Shown here: piece by piece, positions 35,123 to 43,071 of the stretch
How positions within the stretch are numbered: position 1 is the stretch's first letter
Layout: each line of letters begins with the position of its first letter
The notes under the pieces: model-generated
Seen by the model: only the letters and a program-made list of their open reading frames with translations
What the model was told of the DNA's origin: nothing
Databases searched by the model: none
Assembly: GCF_018603905.1 (NCBI RefSeq)
Contig: NZ_JAHFZZ010000027.1
Span: forward strand, 62,001 to 126,000
Origin: Nonomuraea sp. NEAU-A123
GTDB lineage: Bacteria; Actinomycetota; Actinomycetes; Streptosporangiales; Streptosporangiaceae
Direction: 5' to 3'
DNA length: 64,000 bases
Position numbers and translations under genes: made by a program

Positions 35123-36420
35123 GGCGAGCCCTGGCCGTGTTGATGGTCGCCGTCACCTCGATGGTGGCGCTGGCCTTCCTGGTGCCGCTCGCCCTGATCG
35201 TCAAGGAGACCGCGCGGAGCAGGGCGGTGGCCGGCGCGGAACGCCAGGCGTCGGCGCTGGTCCCCGTGCTGGCCCTGACGACCAGGACGGAGGACCTGGC
35301 CCACGCGATGGCCCGCACCGACGCGGGCCGGCGCGGCCTGCTCGCCATCCACGTCAAGGGCGGCCCGACCGCGGGCACGTCCCGCGCCCCGGCCGCCGAC
35401 GTGGCGCGGGCGGCGGCACAGACCAGGGCCGGCACCGTCGAGCTGCCGGCCGGCCAGGTGCTGCTCCGGCCGGTCGCGCTGGACGGTGACCGGGGCGCGG
35501 TGATCGAGGTGTTCGTGCCGGCCGACGACCTGAACCGGGGGGTCGGCACGTCCTGGGCGGTGCTGACCGGCGTGGCCGTGGTGCTCGTGCTCGGCTCGGT
35601 GCTGGTCGGCGACCGGCTGGGCGCCCGCGTGGTCCGCTCGGCCCGCCGGCTCGGCTCGGCGGCCACCGCGCTGGGCGCGGGCGACCTGAGCGAGCGCATC
35701 CATCCCGAGGGACCGCCGGAGCTGGTCGCGGCGGCCACGGCGTTCAACGCGATGGCCAACCGGGTCACGCACCTGCTCGCCGCCGAGCGCGAACTGGCCG
35801 CCGATCTGTCCCACCGGTTGCGTACGCCGCTCACCGCGCTCCGGCTCAGCCTCGACCAGCTCGGCACGCAGGCCGAGCCGAGCAGGCAGGCGCTGGCCCG
35901 GCTGGAGGGCGAGGTGGACACGATCATCTCCGCGGCCAGGCGGCCGTCACGCGCCGACCGGGCCTGCGACGCGGCGGAGGTGCTGCGTGACCGGCTGACG
36001 TTCTGGTCGGCGCTGGCGGAGGACCAGCAGCGACCGTGGCAGCTCATCGGCGCGACGCTGCCGGTACGGGTGCCGGTGCCCGCGGCCGAGCTGACGGCGA
36101 CGGTGGACGCGCTGCTCGGCAACGTGTTCCGGCACACGGCCGAAGGCACCGCGTTCAGCGTGTCCCTGCATGAGGGCAAGGACACGGTCGGCATCCTGAT
36201 CTCCGACGCCGGTCCCGGCATCGCCGACCCGGAGGCGGCGCTGGAGCGGGGCACCAGCGGCGCGGGCTCGACCGGGCTCGGCCTGGACATCGCCCGCCGG
36301 CTGGCGGAGTCGTCCGGCGGATCGCTTCGGCTGGACCGCTCGTCACTGGGCGGGGCCCAGGTACAGGTCTGGATCCGCCGTACTGAAAAGCCGCCTAAGC
36401 CAACCTTAAGAGCGGTTTAA
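35119..36420 (+). CDS. Sensor histidine kinase
   Basis: 433-residue membrane histidine kinase. Helix 1 (about 5-28) and helix 2 (about 146-168) flank an extracytoplasmic sensor of about 115 residues. HAMP follows, then the HisKA box with H232 (ADLSHRLRTPLTALRL), and the ATPase domain with the N box (LLGNVFRHTAEG), G1 (ISDAGPGIAD) and G2 (GSTGLGLDIARRLAE). The ATG overlaps the response-regulator stop. It would phosphorylate D52 of that protein. The signal is unknown. Confidence 0.93.
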   Translation: MRRALAVLMVAVTSMVALAFLVPLALIVKETARSRAVAGAERQASALVPVLALTTRTEDLAHAMARTDAGRRGLLAIHVKGGPTAGTSRAPAADVARAAAQTRAGTVELPAGQVLLRPVALDGDRGAVIEVFVPADDLNRGVGTSWAVLTGVAVVLVLGSVLVGDRLGARVVRSARRLGSAATALGAGDLSERIHPEGPPELVAAATAFNAMANRVTHLLAAERELAADLSHRLRTPLTALRLSLDQLGTQAEPSRQALARLEGEVDTIISAARRPSRADRACDAAEVLRDRLTFWSALAEDQQRPWQLIGATLPVRVPVPAAELTATVDALLGNVFRHTAEGTAFSVSLHEGKDTVGILISDAGPGIADPEAALERGTSGAGSTGLGLDIARRLAESSGGSLRLDRSSLGGAQVQVWIRRTEKPPKPTLRAV

Positions 36421-36461
36421 AGAGCATTTTTCACCCCTTTTCATGCTTCAACGTGATCTAC

Positions 36462-37517
36462 ATGCAGATCACCCGCAAGGCCATCGCCGCCGCCGCCCTG
36501 ACCGCGCCCACGCTGCTCGTCCTGATCGTCGCGCCCGGCGCCGCCAACGCCCACGGCACCATGAACAACCCGCCCAGCCGGACCATGGTCTGCTTCAGCG
36601 AGGGCCCGGAGAACCCCAAGTCCGCCGCCTGCAAGAAGGCCGTGGAACTCGGCGGCACCCAGCCCCTCTACGACTGGAACGAGGTCAACCTGGCGAACGC
36701 CGCAGGCAGGCACCGCGAGCTCATCCCGGACGGCAAGCTGTGCAGCGCGGGCCGCGACAAGTACCGCGCCTTCGACCAGGCACGCGCCGACTGGCCCGCC
36801 ACCGGCATGGCGAGCGGCGCGTCGTTCACCTTCCGCTATCGAGCCACCGCTCCGCACAAAGGCTCCTTCGACCTGTACGTCACGAAGGACGGCTATGACC
36901 CCTCGAAGCCGCTCAAGTGGTCGGACCTGGAATCGAAGCCGTTCCTCACCCAGCGGGACCCCGCGCTGACGGACGGCGCCTACACCCTCCAGGGCAAGCT
37001 CCCCGCCAAGCAGGGCCGCCACCTGATCTACGCCATCTGGCAGCGCAGCGACAGCCCCGAGGCGTTCTACTCCTGCTCGGACGTGGCCTTCGGCGGCGGC
37101 ACGACCACCCCGACCACCCCGGCCACAACGCCCCCGACCGCAGCGCCCACGACCGCAGCGCCCACGACCAAGCCGACCACCACCGCGTCGCCCACGACCA
37201 AGCCCACGGCCGCCCCGACCGGCGCTCCTCCGGCGCAGCAGCCCGGCGGCGTCGCCCTGTCGGCGATCAACGCGGGCGCCGGAGTCAGCCCCGCCTCGGT
37301 CAAGGTGGGCCGGCAGGTGACGGTCACGGCGGTGTGCGGCGGCTCCACGGTCCGCGGCGTGGCCTCCAACGCCTTCAGCCCGCGCAGAGCGGTCGCCCCG
37401 GCGTCCACCGTCGCCTGGACGCCGTCGCTCAAGGCCGTCCGAGCAGGCACGTACCCGGTGGTCGTCTACTGCCAGAACGGCGGCCAGGCCCGCGCCGTCC
37501 TCACCGTACGGGCCTGA
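36462..37517 (+). CDS. Lytic polysaccharide monooxygenase (AA10) with Thr-Pro linker and C-terminal domain
   Basis: 351-residue secreted copper enzyme that cleaves chitin or cellulose oxidatively. Signal peptide 1-30 ends APGAANA, so H31 becomes the N-terminal His of the copper brace. H132 (APHKGSFDLYV) is the second His. The core (about 31-210) ends with the conserved YSCSDVAFGG region. A Thr/Pro/Ala linker (about 210-260) follows, then a beta-sandwich of about 90 residues with two cysteines (VTAVCGG, VVYCQNGG), not a CBM I recognise. No good ribosome-binding site precedes ATG 36462. It lies 41 bases after a two-component system that may control it. Confidence 0.9.
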   Translation: MQITRKAIAAAALTAPTLLVLIVAPGAANAHGTMNNPPSRTMVCFSEGPENPKSAACKKAVELGGTQPLYDWNEVNLANAAGRHRELIPDGKLCSAGRDKYRAFDQARADWPATGMASGASFTFRYRATAPHKGSFDLYVTKDGYDPSKPLKWSDLESKPFLTQRDPALTDGAYTLQGKLPAKQGRHLIYAIWQRSDSPEAFYSCSDVAFGGGTTTPTTPATTPPTAAPTTAAPTTKPTTTASPTTKPTAAPTGAPPAQQPGGVALSAINAGAGVSPASVKVGRQVTVTAVCGGSTVRGVASNAFSPRRAVAPASTVAWTPSLKAVRAGTYPVVVYCQNGGQARAVLTVRA

Positions 37518-37539
37518 AAGCCACCCAAGAACTTCTAAG

Positions 37540-37558
37540 TTAGGTAAGGCTAAGCTAA
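37540..37558. promoter_or_regulatory. Iron box (IdeR/DmdR-type)
   Basis: TTAGGTAAGGCTAAGCTAA matches the actinobacterial iron-box consensus TTAGGTTAGGCTAACCTAA at 17 of 19 positions. It lies 40 bases before the start of the siderophore-binding gene, where the iron-loaded repressor would block transcription. Confidence 0.85.
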
Positions 37559-37598
37559 TATCCCAAGCAGAGCGAGGCCCCCTAACAAGGAGAAGAGC

Positions 37599-38621
37599 AT
37601 GCTCTGTGTCCCCCGTCGCGGCCTGTTCGTCATCGGCGCCGCCGCACTTCTGGCCGCCTCAGGCTGCGGCGGCACAGAACGGCCACCGGCCGCGCAGGCG
37701 GGCGAGACGGCGACGGCGGAGCAAGGCCCGTGGGAATGGATCGACGACCGGGGCAAGAAGATCTCCCTGCCGCGACGGCCGCAGCGGATCGTGGCGCAGT
37801 CCAATGCCGCGGCCGCGCTGTGGGACTTCGGGGTGCGGCCGATCGCGGTGTTCGGGCCATACAAGCTGAAGGACGGCTCCCGCGACCCCGAGGTGGGCGA
37901 GGTCGACGTCGACAAGATCGAGGGCCTCGGCAATGTGTGGGGCGAGTTCAACATCGAGAGGTACGCCGCGCTCCAGCCGGACCTGCTGGTGGCGGGCATG
38001 TACGCGCCCAACGCGCTCTGGTACGTCCCCGAGAAGTCCGCGGCCGCGATCGACCAGATCGCCCCGTCGGCCGGCGTGCGGATGGGCGGCAAGGGCCTGA
38101 TCGAGGTGATCGAGACGTTCGGCAGGCTCGCCGGCGCGCTGGGAGCCGATCTCGACGCCGCGCCGGTGAAGGCGGCCAAGGCCCGCTTCGAGACGGCCGC
38201 GGCCGAACTGAAGTCGATCGCCGCCACGAAGCCGGACCTCAAGGTCATGGTCGTCACCGGCACCCCCGAAACCCTGTACGTCACCTACACCCCCGACCAT
38301 CCGGACATCTCCTACTTCCAGGAGCAGGGCCTGAAGGTCGTGTCGCCGCCCAAACCCGCGAAAGGCGGCTTCTGGGAGGTGCTGAGCTGGGAGAACGCCG
38401 ACAAGTACCAGGCCGACGTCATCCTCGTCGACGCCCGGAGCCAGTCGATGAAGCCCGCGGAGATGGCGGCCAAGCCGACCTGGACCGAGCTGCCGGCGGT
38501 CAAGGCCGGGCAGGTCTACCCGTGGCACGCGGCCGAGCGCTACAGCCATCTCGGCTACGCGAAGGTGCTGGAGGAGCTCAACAGCCACCTCAAGACCGCC
38601 CGGACCGATCTCGTCAACTAG
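37599..38621 (+). CDS. Ferric siderophore-binding lipoprotein
   Basis: 340-residue lipoprotein of the FepB/FhuD type. The signal peptide ends LLAASGC (lipidated cysteine at about 23). The mature protein has the family strands: KKISLPRRPQRIVAQSNAAAALWDFGV, LGNVWGEFNIERYAALQPDLLV and KAGQVYPWH near the C-terminus. It delivers Fe(III)-siderophore to an importer whose permease and ATPase are not in this window. An iron box in its promoter supports control by iron. ATG at 37599 is preceded by AAGGAGAAGAGC. Confidence 0.9.
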   Translation: MLCVPRRGLFVIGAAALLAASGCGGTERPPAAQAGETATAEQGPWEWIDDRGKKISLPRRPQRIVAQSNAAAALWDFGVRPIAVFGPYKLKDGSRDPEVGEVDVDKIEGLGNVWGEFNIERYAALQPDLLVAGMYAPNALWYVPEKSAAAIDQIAPSAGVRMGGKGLIEVIETFGRLAGALGADLDAAPVKAAKARFETAAAELKSIAATKPDLKVMVVTGTPETLYVTYTPDHPDISYFQEQGLKVVSPPKPAKGGFWEVLSWENADKYQADVILVDARSQSMKPAEMAAKPTWTELPAVKAGQVYPWHAAERYSHLGYAKVLEELNSHLKTARTDLVN

Positions 38622-38787
38622 GCCGCTCGGAATGGACAGCTGTGACAAATGGGTCTTCTCAGGATGAGGTCCGCTGGTTACGTTCAGGCAGCGCGGCTGT
38701 TTACGGGGCTGTCCGCGCCTGCCCAACGTCCCAGACCGGGATCTGCCGAGCGATCTCCCCTCTGTCCACCCCCCACGGAGGCCCCAG

Positions 38788-40293
38788 ATGAAGCTCCTCG
38801 CGGCGTTAGGCGCCCTCGCGCTGGCCGTACCCCTGGCACTCAGCGCGCCCGCGTCAGCGGCCGTCGCGGCCGCCCCGCCGAACATCTCCCTCGCCAACGT
38901 CAAGGCCCACCTGGCACAGCTGCAGACGATCGCCACCAACAACGGCGGCACCCGCGCGCACGGCCGGCCCGGCTACCTGGCCTCGGCCAACTACGTCAAG
39001 GGCCAGCTCGACGCCGCCGGCTACACCACGACGCTGCAATCCTTCACCTACAACGGCGCCACCGGCTACAACGTGATCGCCGACTGGCCGGGCGGCGACC
39101 CCAACGACATCCTCATGACCGGCTCCCACCTCGACAGCGTCACCGCCGGCCCCGGCATCAACGACAACGGCTCGGGCTCGGCGTCGATCCTGGAGGTCGC
39201 GCTGGAGGTCTCGCGCCAGGCAGTGCAGCCCACGAAGCATCTGCGCTTCGCCTGGTGGGGCGCCGAGGAGCTGGGCCTGCGCGGCTCACAGTTCTACGTG
39301 AACAACCTGCCCGCCACCGAACGCGCCAAGATCAAGGCGTACCTGAACTTCGACATGGTCGGCTCCCCCAACCCCGGCTACTTCCTCTACGACGGCGACA
39401 ACTCCGACGGTGTCGGCTCCGGGCCGGGCCCGGCCGGGTCGGCGGAGCTGGAGCAGACCCTGGCGGCGTACTTCTCCTCCATCGGCGTCCCGACCCGCGG
39501 CACCGACTTCGACGGCCGCTCCGACTACGGCCCGTTCATCGCCGTCGGCATCGCGGCGGGCGGCACGTTCACGGGCGCGGAGGGGATCAAGTCGAGCGCG
39601 CAGGCGCAGCTCTGGGGCGGTACGGCGGGCCAGGCGTTCGACGTCTGCTACCACCGTTCCTGCGACACGACCGCCAACATCAACGACACCGCGCTCGACC
39701 GCAACGCCGACGCCATCGCGTACTCCGTCTGGACGATCGCCACCGCCGTACCGCCCGCGACCGTCTGGTCGGACACGTTCGAGAGCGCCACCGGCTGGGT
39801 CACCAACGCCGGCGGCACCGACACCGCGACCATCGGCCAGTGGGAGCGCGGCGACCCGGAGGCGACGACCTCCAGCGGCACCAAGCAGCTCGGCACCACG
39901 GTGAGCGGCACGAACGACCTGGTCACCGGCAGGCTGGCCGGGGCCAGCGCGGGCGCGAACGATCTGGACGGCGGCACCACCTCGATCCAGTCGCCGCCGA
40001 TCACCCTGCCGGCCGGCGGGACGCTCAGGCTGTCGCTGTCGTGGTATCTCGCGCACGGCAGCAACGCCTCCACCGCCGACTTCTTCCGCGTCAAGGTGGT
40101 GGGGAGCACTACCAGCACGGTGTTCCAGCAGTTGGGGGCCGCGAGCAATCGCGACGCAGCCTGGAGCACGGCCGGCGCTGACGTCTCCGCCTTCGCCGGG
40201 CAGAGCGTCCGTGTCCTGATCGAGGCCGCCGACGCGTCAGGGGCGAGCCTGGTCGAGGCGGGCGTGGACGACGTCAAGATCACCCGGCAATGA
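38788..40293 (+). CDS. Secreted M28 aminopeptidase with C-terminal beta domain
   Basis: 501-residue secreted zinc aminopeptidase of the Streptomyces griseus (SGAP) type. Signal peptide about 1-24. The double-zinc ligands can be placed by motif and by spacing: H114 (SHLD), D126 (GINDNGSG), E161 (AEELGL), D189 (NFDMVG) and H289 (CYHRSC), with E160 as catalytic base. Spacing of the first four equals SGAP (12, 35, 28). After about residue 325 a jelly-roll domain of the P-domain/CARDB type follows, probably for substrate or wall binding. Codon 7, in the signal peptide, is TTA. A strong terminator follows. Confidence 0.93.
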   Translation: MKLLAALGALALAVPLALSAPASAAVAAAPPNISLANVKAHLAQLQTIATNNGGTRAHGRPGYLASANYVKGQLDAAGYTTTLQSFTYNGATGYNVIADWPGGDPNDILMTGSHLDSVTAGPGINDNGSGSASILEVALEVSRQAVQPTKHLRFAWWGAEELGLRGSQFYVNNLPATERAKIKAYLNFDMVGSPNPGYFLYDGDNSDGVGSGPGPAGSAELEQTLAAYFSSIGVPTRGTDFDGRSDYGPFIAVGIAAGGTFTGAEGIKSSAQAQLWGGTAGQAFDVCYHRSCDTTANINDTALDRNADAIAYSVWTIATAVPPATVWSDTFESATGWVTNAGGTDTATIGQWERGDPEATTSSGTKQLGTTVSGTNDLVTGRLAGASAGANDLDGGTTSIQSPPITLPAGGTLRLSLSWYLAHGSNASTADFFRVKVVGSTTSTVFQQLGAASNRDAAWSTAGADVSAFAGQSVRVLIEAADASGASLVEAGVDDVKITRQ

Positions 40294-40295
40294 CC

Positions 40296-40331
40296 CAATG
40301 AGCCCGGGCCGCGCGGGGCCCGGGCTCATTG
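40296..40331. terminator. Bidirectional terminator
   Basis: A 15-bp perfect stem (40296-40310 with 40317-40331) and 6-base loop begin 3 bases after the M28 stop. It lies between that gene and the minus-strand TetR gene and could serve both. Confidence 0.75.
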
Positions 40332-40422
40332 CTGTCCACCCTCATCGCCGCCAGCGCTCCTTGTGGCCCGCGCGCTCGTTGCGGGCCCACCCATTGCGGC
40401 GTGCACCCATCGCCGTCCCCGC

Positions 40423-41085
40423 TCACTGCCTTCCGGAGGTGTGGAGGACCGCGGCCGTGCCGTCGATGAGTGCGCGTAGCCCGTGTTCGAAGGCTTCTTC
40501 ACCGAGCGGGTTGCCGCCCTCCAGCAGGGCCGCGATCAGCGGGGCCGACATGCCGTCGTCGAGCTGACCGGCCAGGGCGGCGAGCAGGTCCTCCGGCGGA
40601 GCCGAAGGCTCCCGCCGCTCGCCCTGCACCTGGAGGACGAAGCCGTTGACGTAGTGGGCGACGCTGGTGATCGTCCGCAGCGCCAGCGCCGGAGTGAATC
40701 CGCGGCCCACCATGGCGGCCAACTCCTGGTCGAACATCCCCACCGTCGCCGGGCTGAGCTGCGCCGCGGTGCAGACGATCCGGGCGCCGTCGCGGTGGGC
40801 GAGCAGCGAGTCGCGGTAGGCGCGGGCGCGGCGGCCGAGCCACTCCTGCCAGGACTCGCCGTCGCGGGGCGGCCCCATCCCGGCGCCCAGGATGATCGCG
40901 TCGGCCATCCCGTCGAGTAGCTGCTGCTTGGTGCGGATATGCCAATAGAGCGCCGGCGACTGTACGCCGAGCTCGGCGGCGAGCCGGCGCACCGTCAGCC
41001 CTTCCAGCCCGACCTCGTCGAGCAGTCGCAGCGCCGTCTCGATCATCGTCTCGCGGCTCAACCGGGGCCGCTTGTCACTGTCCAT
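40423..41085 (-). CDS. TetR-family regulator (TetR class)
   Basis: 220-residue repressor. HTH at the N-terminus (LSRETMIETALRLLDEVGLEGLTVRRLAAELGVQSPALYWHI, about 9-49) matches tetracycline-repressor-type proteins closely, with the YWH at the recognition helix. The C-terminal domain is of the TetR_C class. It diverges from a DUF998 membrane protein with two palindromic operators between, so it most likely represses that gene and itself. ATG 41085 chosen by domain start. Confidence 0.9.
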   Translation of the reverse strand: MDSDKRPRLSRETMIETALRLLDEVGLEGLTVRRLAAELGVQSPALYWHIRTKQQLLDGMADAIILGAGMGPPRDGESWQEWLGRRARAYRDSLLAHRDGARIVCTAAQLSPATVGMFDQELAAMVGRGFTPALALRTITSVAHYVNGFVLQVQGERREPSAPPEDLLAALAGQLDDGMSAPLIAALLEGGNPLGEEAFEHGLRALIDGTAAVLHTSGRQ

Positions 41086-41094
41086 CGATTGACA

Positions 41095-41129
41095 GCTTAG
41101 CAGCGCTAAGCCATCCTTAGCATTGCTAA
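41095..41129. promoter_or_regulatory. Two palindromic operators between TetR and DUF998 genes
   Basis: GCTTAGCAGCGCTAAGC (41095-41111) has perfect 7-base arms around AGC, and TTAGCATTGCTAA (41117-41129) is a shorter copy. Both share TTAGC-N3-GCTAA and are 20 bases apart centre to centre, in the divergent promoter region. Confidence 0.8.
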
Positions 41130-41154
41130 ATTGGCCGTACGAGAAAGGGAGGCC

Positions 41155-41820
41155 ATGCCATCGACCAGAGGTTTGCTGGCGTGCGGCGCCATGGCCGGGC
41201 CGCTGTTCATCCTTGTGGTCCTGGTCCAGGACTACACCCGAGCGGGCTTCGACCCCCGCCGGCACCCGCTCAGCATGCTGGGGCTGGGAGATCTGGGCTG
41301 GATCCAGATCGCCAACTTCACGATCACCGGACTGTTGTTCATCGCCGCCGCCGCGGGCCTGTGGCGGTCGCTGCACCCCGGTCCCGGCGGGACCTGGGGG
41401 CCGATCCTGATCGGCGCCTACGGGGTCGGCCTGGTCATCGCCGGGATCTTCGTGACCGAGCCCGCGTGGGGCTACCCGCCCGGGGCGCCCGCCGACCCAC
41501 CCCACGTCTTCGGCCTGAGCTCCGTTCTGCACAACGTCGGGGCCCTTGTGGTGTTCGGCTCGCTGACCGCCGCCTGCTTCGTCTTCACCAGCCGCTTCGC
41601 CGCGTACGGAGATCGTCGTTGGGCGCTCTACTGCGCGGCCACCGGCGTGGCGCTCCCCGCCCTGCTGGTGGGCGGGGAGTTGGCGAGCGGCGACGCCGCG
41701 GACTCGGGACCCGTGAGCCTGAGCCTGCGCGCCGCAGCGCTTCTGGGCTGGGGCTGGGCCTCGCTGATCGCGGCCCGAGTACGTGCCGCGAGCACCCCGC
41801 CTGATCAGGCGTCACCGTGA
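41155..41820 (+). CDS. DUF998 membrane protein
   Basis: 221-residue membrane protein with about six helices. DUF998 signature: an N-terminal helix GLLACGAMAGPLFILVVLVQ, then the conserved DPRRHPLSMLGLGDLGWIQIANF and later VFGLSSVLHNVGALVVFGSL. It may be a drug- or lipid-related permease, but no family function is known. ATG 41155 has GGGAGG upstream. It is divergent from the TetR gene and probably derepressed by that protein's ligand. Confidence 0.88.
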   Translation: MPSTRGLLACGAMAGPLFILVVLVQDYTRAGFDPRRHPLSMLGLGDLGWIQIANFTITGLLFIAAAAGLWRSLHPGPGGTWGPILIGAYGVGLVIAGIFVTEPAWGYPPGAPADPPHVFGLSSVLHNVGALVVFGSLTAACFVFTSRFAAYGDRRWALYCAATGVALPALLVGGELASGDAADSGPVSLSLRAAALLGWGWASLIAARVRAASTPPDQASP

Positions 41821-41945
41821 GAGTGGCAAACAACCGGTTTCGAGCGGTACAGGAGGGCAGCGAGCCTCGGATGCGGCAGTCGTCCGGTTTACTCCCGTTT
41901 TAGATCGGCAGGGATTGAATCGGAACAACTCAGCTGGAGGACATA

Positions 41946-42884
41946 GTGACGCCAACGAGTTCTGACCAACCAAACGAGGAACTTTCGATCAGACCGAACG
42001 AGCCACGCAGGCGCGTCCCACGATCGCTGATCGTCACCGCGACCATCGCGCTGGCGGCGACGGGCGGGATCGGAGTGTCCGCGGCGGCGGCGTCGGGAAC
42101 GGCGACGACACCGACAGAGTCGCCGACTCCCACGGCGACGGTCAGCGAGACCCCCACCGAGACACCGACCGAGACGCCCACGGAGACGCTGACGCCGTCA
42201 CCCGCCGCGCCCGCATTACCACCGATCAACCCTTGGGGCTTCGTCGGCGCGATGCACGGCGAGTTCGCGGTGGCGACCAAGGACGGCTGCGGCGTCATCA
42301 CGCTGCTCGCCCAGACCGGGCAGGCGACCGCGGTCGCTGAGGACTCGATCACCGTGAAGAGCCAGGACGGCTTCGAGAAGGTGTACGCGATCGGCGAGTC
42401 CACTCGGACGATCGCGGGCCGCCGCGGCACCAGCGCGATCAAGGAAGGCGACTGGGTGTCGGTGACCGCCACCACAACGGCCGCCACAACCGCCACTGCC
42501 ACCGCGACCCCCACCGTCACGGAAACCCCCACCCCTACCCCCACCGAAACTCCCACCTCTACCCCAACGGAAAGCGCCACCCCCACCCCCACGGAAACCC
42601 TCACCCCCACCGTCACGCCCACCGCCGGCGGCGAGACGACGGCCACGGCCGCTTACGTCTTCGACCTGTCGCGGCCCACCAAAGTCTCCATGCGCAACCG
42701 CGACTGGTGGCTGCCGAAGCAGTGGTGGACCGGCCAGCCGAAGTGGCGAACCCCGGCCGCCTGCCCCACTCCCAGAGAGACCGTGACCCCGACAGAGACG
42801 CCAACAGACACCCCGACCCCCGACCCGACATCATCGGTCGCGGAAACCCCGACCCCGACCCCCACACCCACCCCGAATTCATGA
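41946..42884 (+). CDS. Secreted or wall-linked protein with Thr-Pro-Glu repeats
   Basis: 312-residue exported protein. Basic N-terminus and a hydrophobic helix (about 28-48; probably an anchor or signal peptide) come first. Then TPTE-type repeats (about 55-88), a beta domain (about 96-178) with two DUF5666-like blocks (AQTGQATAVAEDSITVKSQDG and YAIGESTRTIAGRRGTSAI), a second TPTE tract (about 183-230), a Trp-rich segment (DWWLPKQWWTGQPKW) and a third TPT tract. GTG 41946 has GGAGG 6 bases upstream. It may reach through the cell wall. No enzymatic motif. Confidence 0.75.
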   Translation: MTPTSSDQPNEELSIRPNEPRRRVPRSLIVTATIALAATGGIGVSAAAASGTATTPTESPTPTATVSETPTETPTETPTETLTPSPAAPALPPINPWGFVGAMHGEFAVATKDGCGVITLLAQTGQATAVAEDSITVKSQDGFEKVYAIGESTRTIAGRRGTSAIKEGDWVSVTATTTAATTATATATPTVTETPTPTPTETPTSTPTESATPTPTETLTPTVTPTAGGETTATAAYVFDLSRPTKVSMRNRDWWLPKQWWTGQPKWRTPAACPTPRETVTPTETPTDTPTPDPTSSVAETPTPTPTPTPNS

Positions 42885-42949
42885 GCATCCGGTAGCGGCG
42901 CGATCCCGTCCCGAGCAGCCCCTCTCCGGAAGCGCTCGAACCAACGGCT

Positions 42950-42984
42950 CGCCGCTCCACCGCCTGAAGCGCGGTGGAGCGGCG
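42950..42984 (+). terminator. Terminator downstream of the TPTE-repeat gene
   Basis: A perfect 14-bp stem (42950-42963 with 42971-42984) and 7-base loop lie 66 bases after the stop, ahead of the NhaA gene. No T-tract is seen. Confidence 0.6.
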
Positions 42985-43071
42985 GAGGCAGGGGCCATCA
43001 GCGGTCCTGTTTGTACCGGTAGCGCCCCAGGTCGGCCATGGAGCCTATGATCGGGCTTCGGGGGTCAGACC

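Noticed and set aside
42479..42630. Thr-Pro coding tract of the 41946 gene taken as a satellite or mobile repeat
   Set aside because: It is in frame, ends with a normal protein domain and is simply a low-complexity linker.
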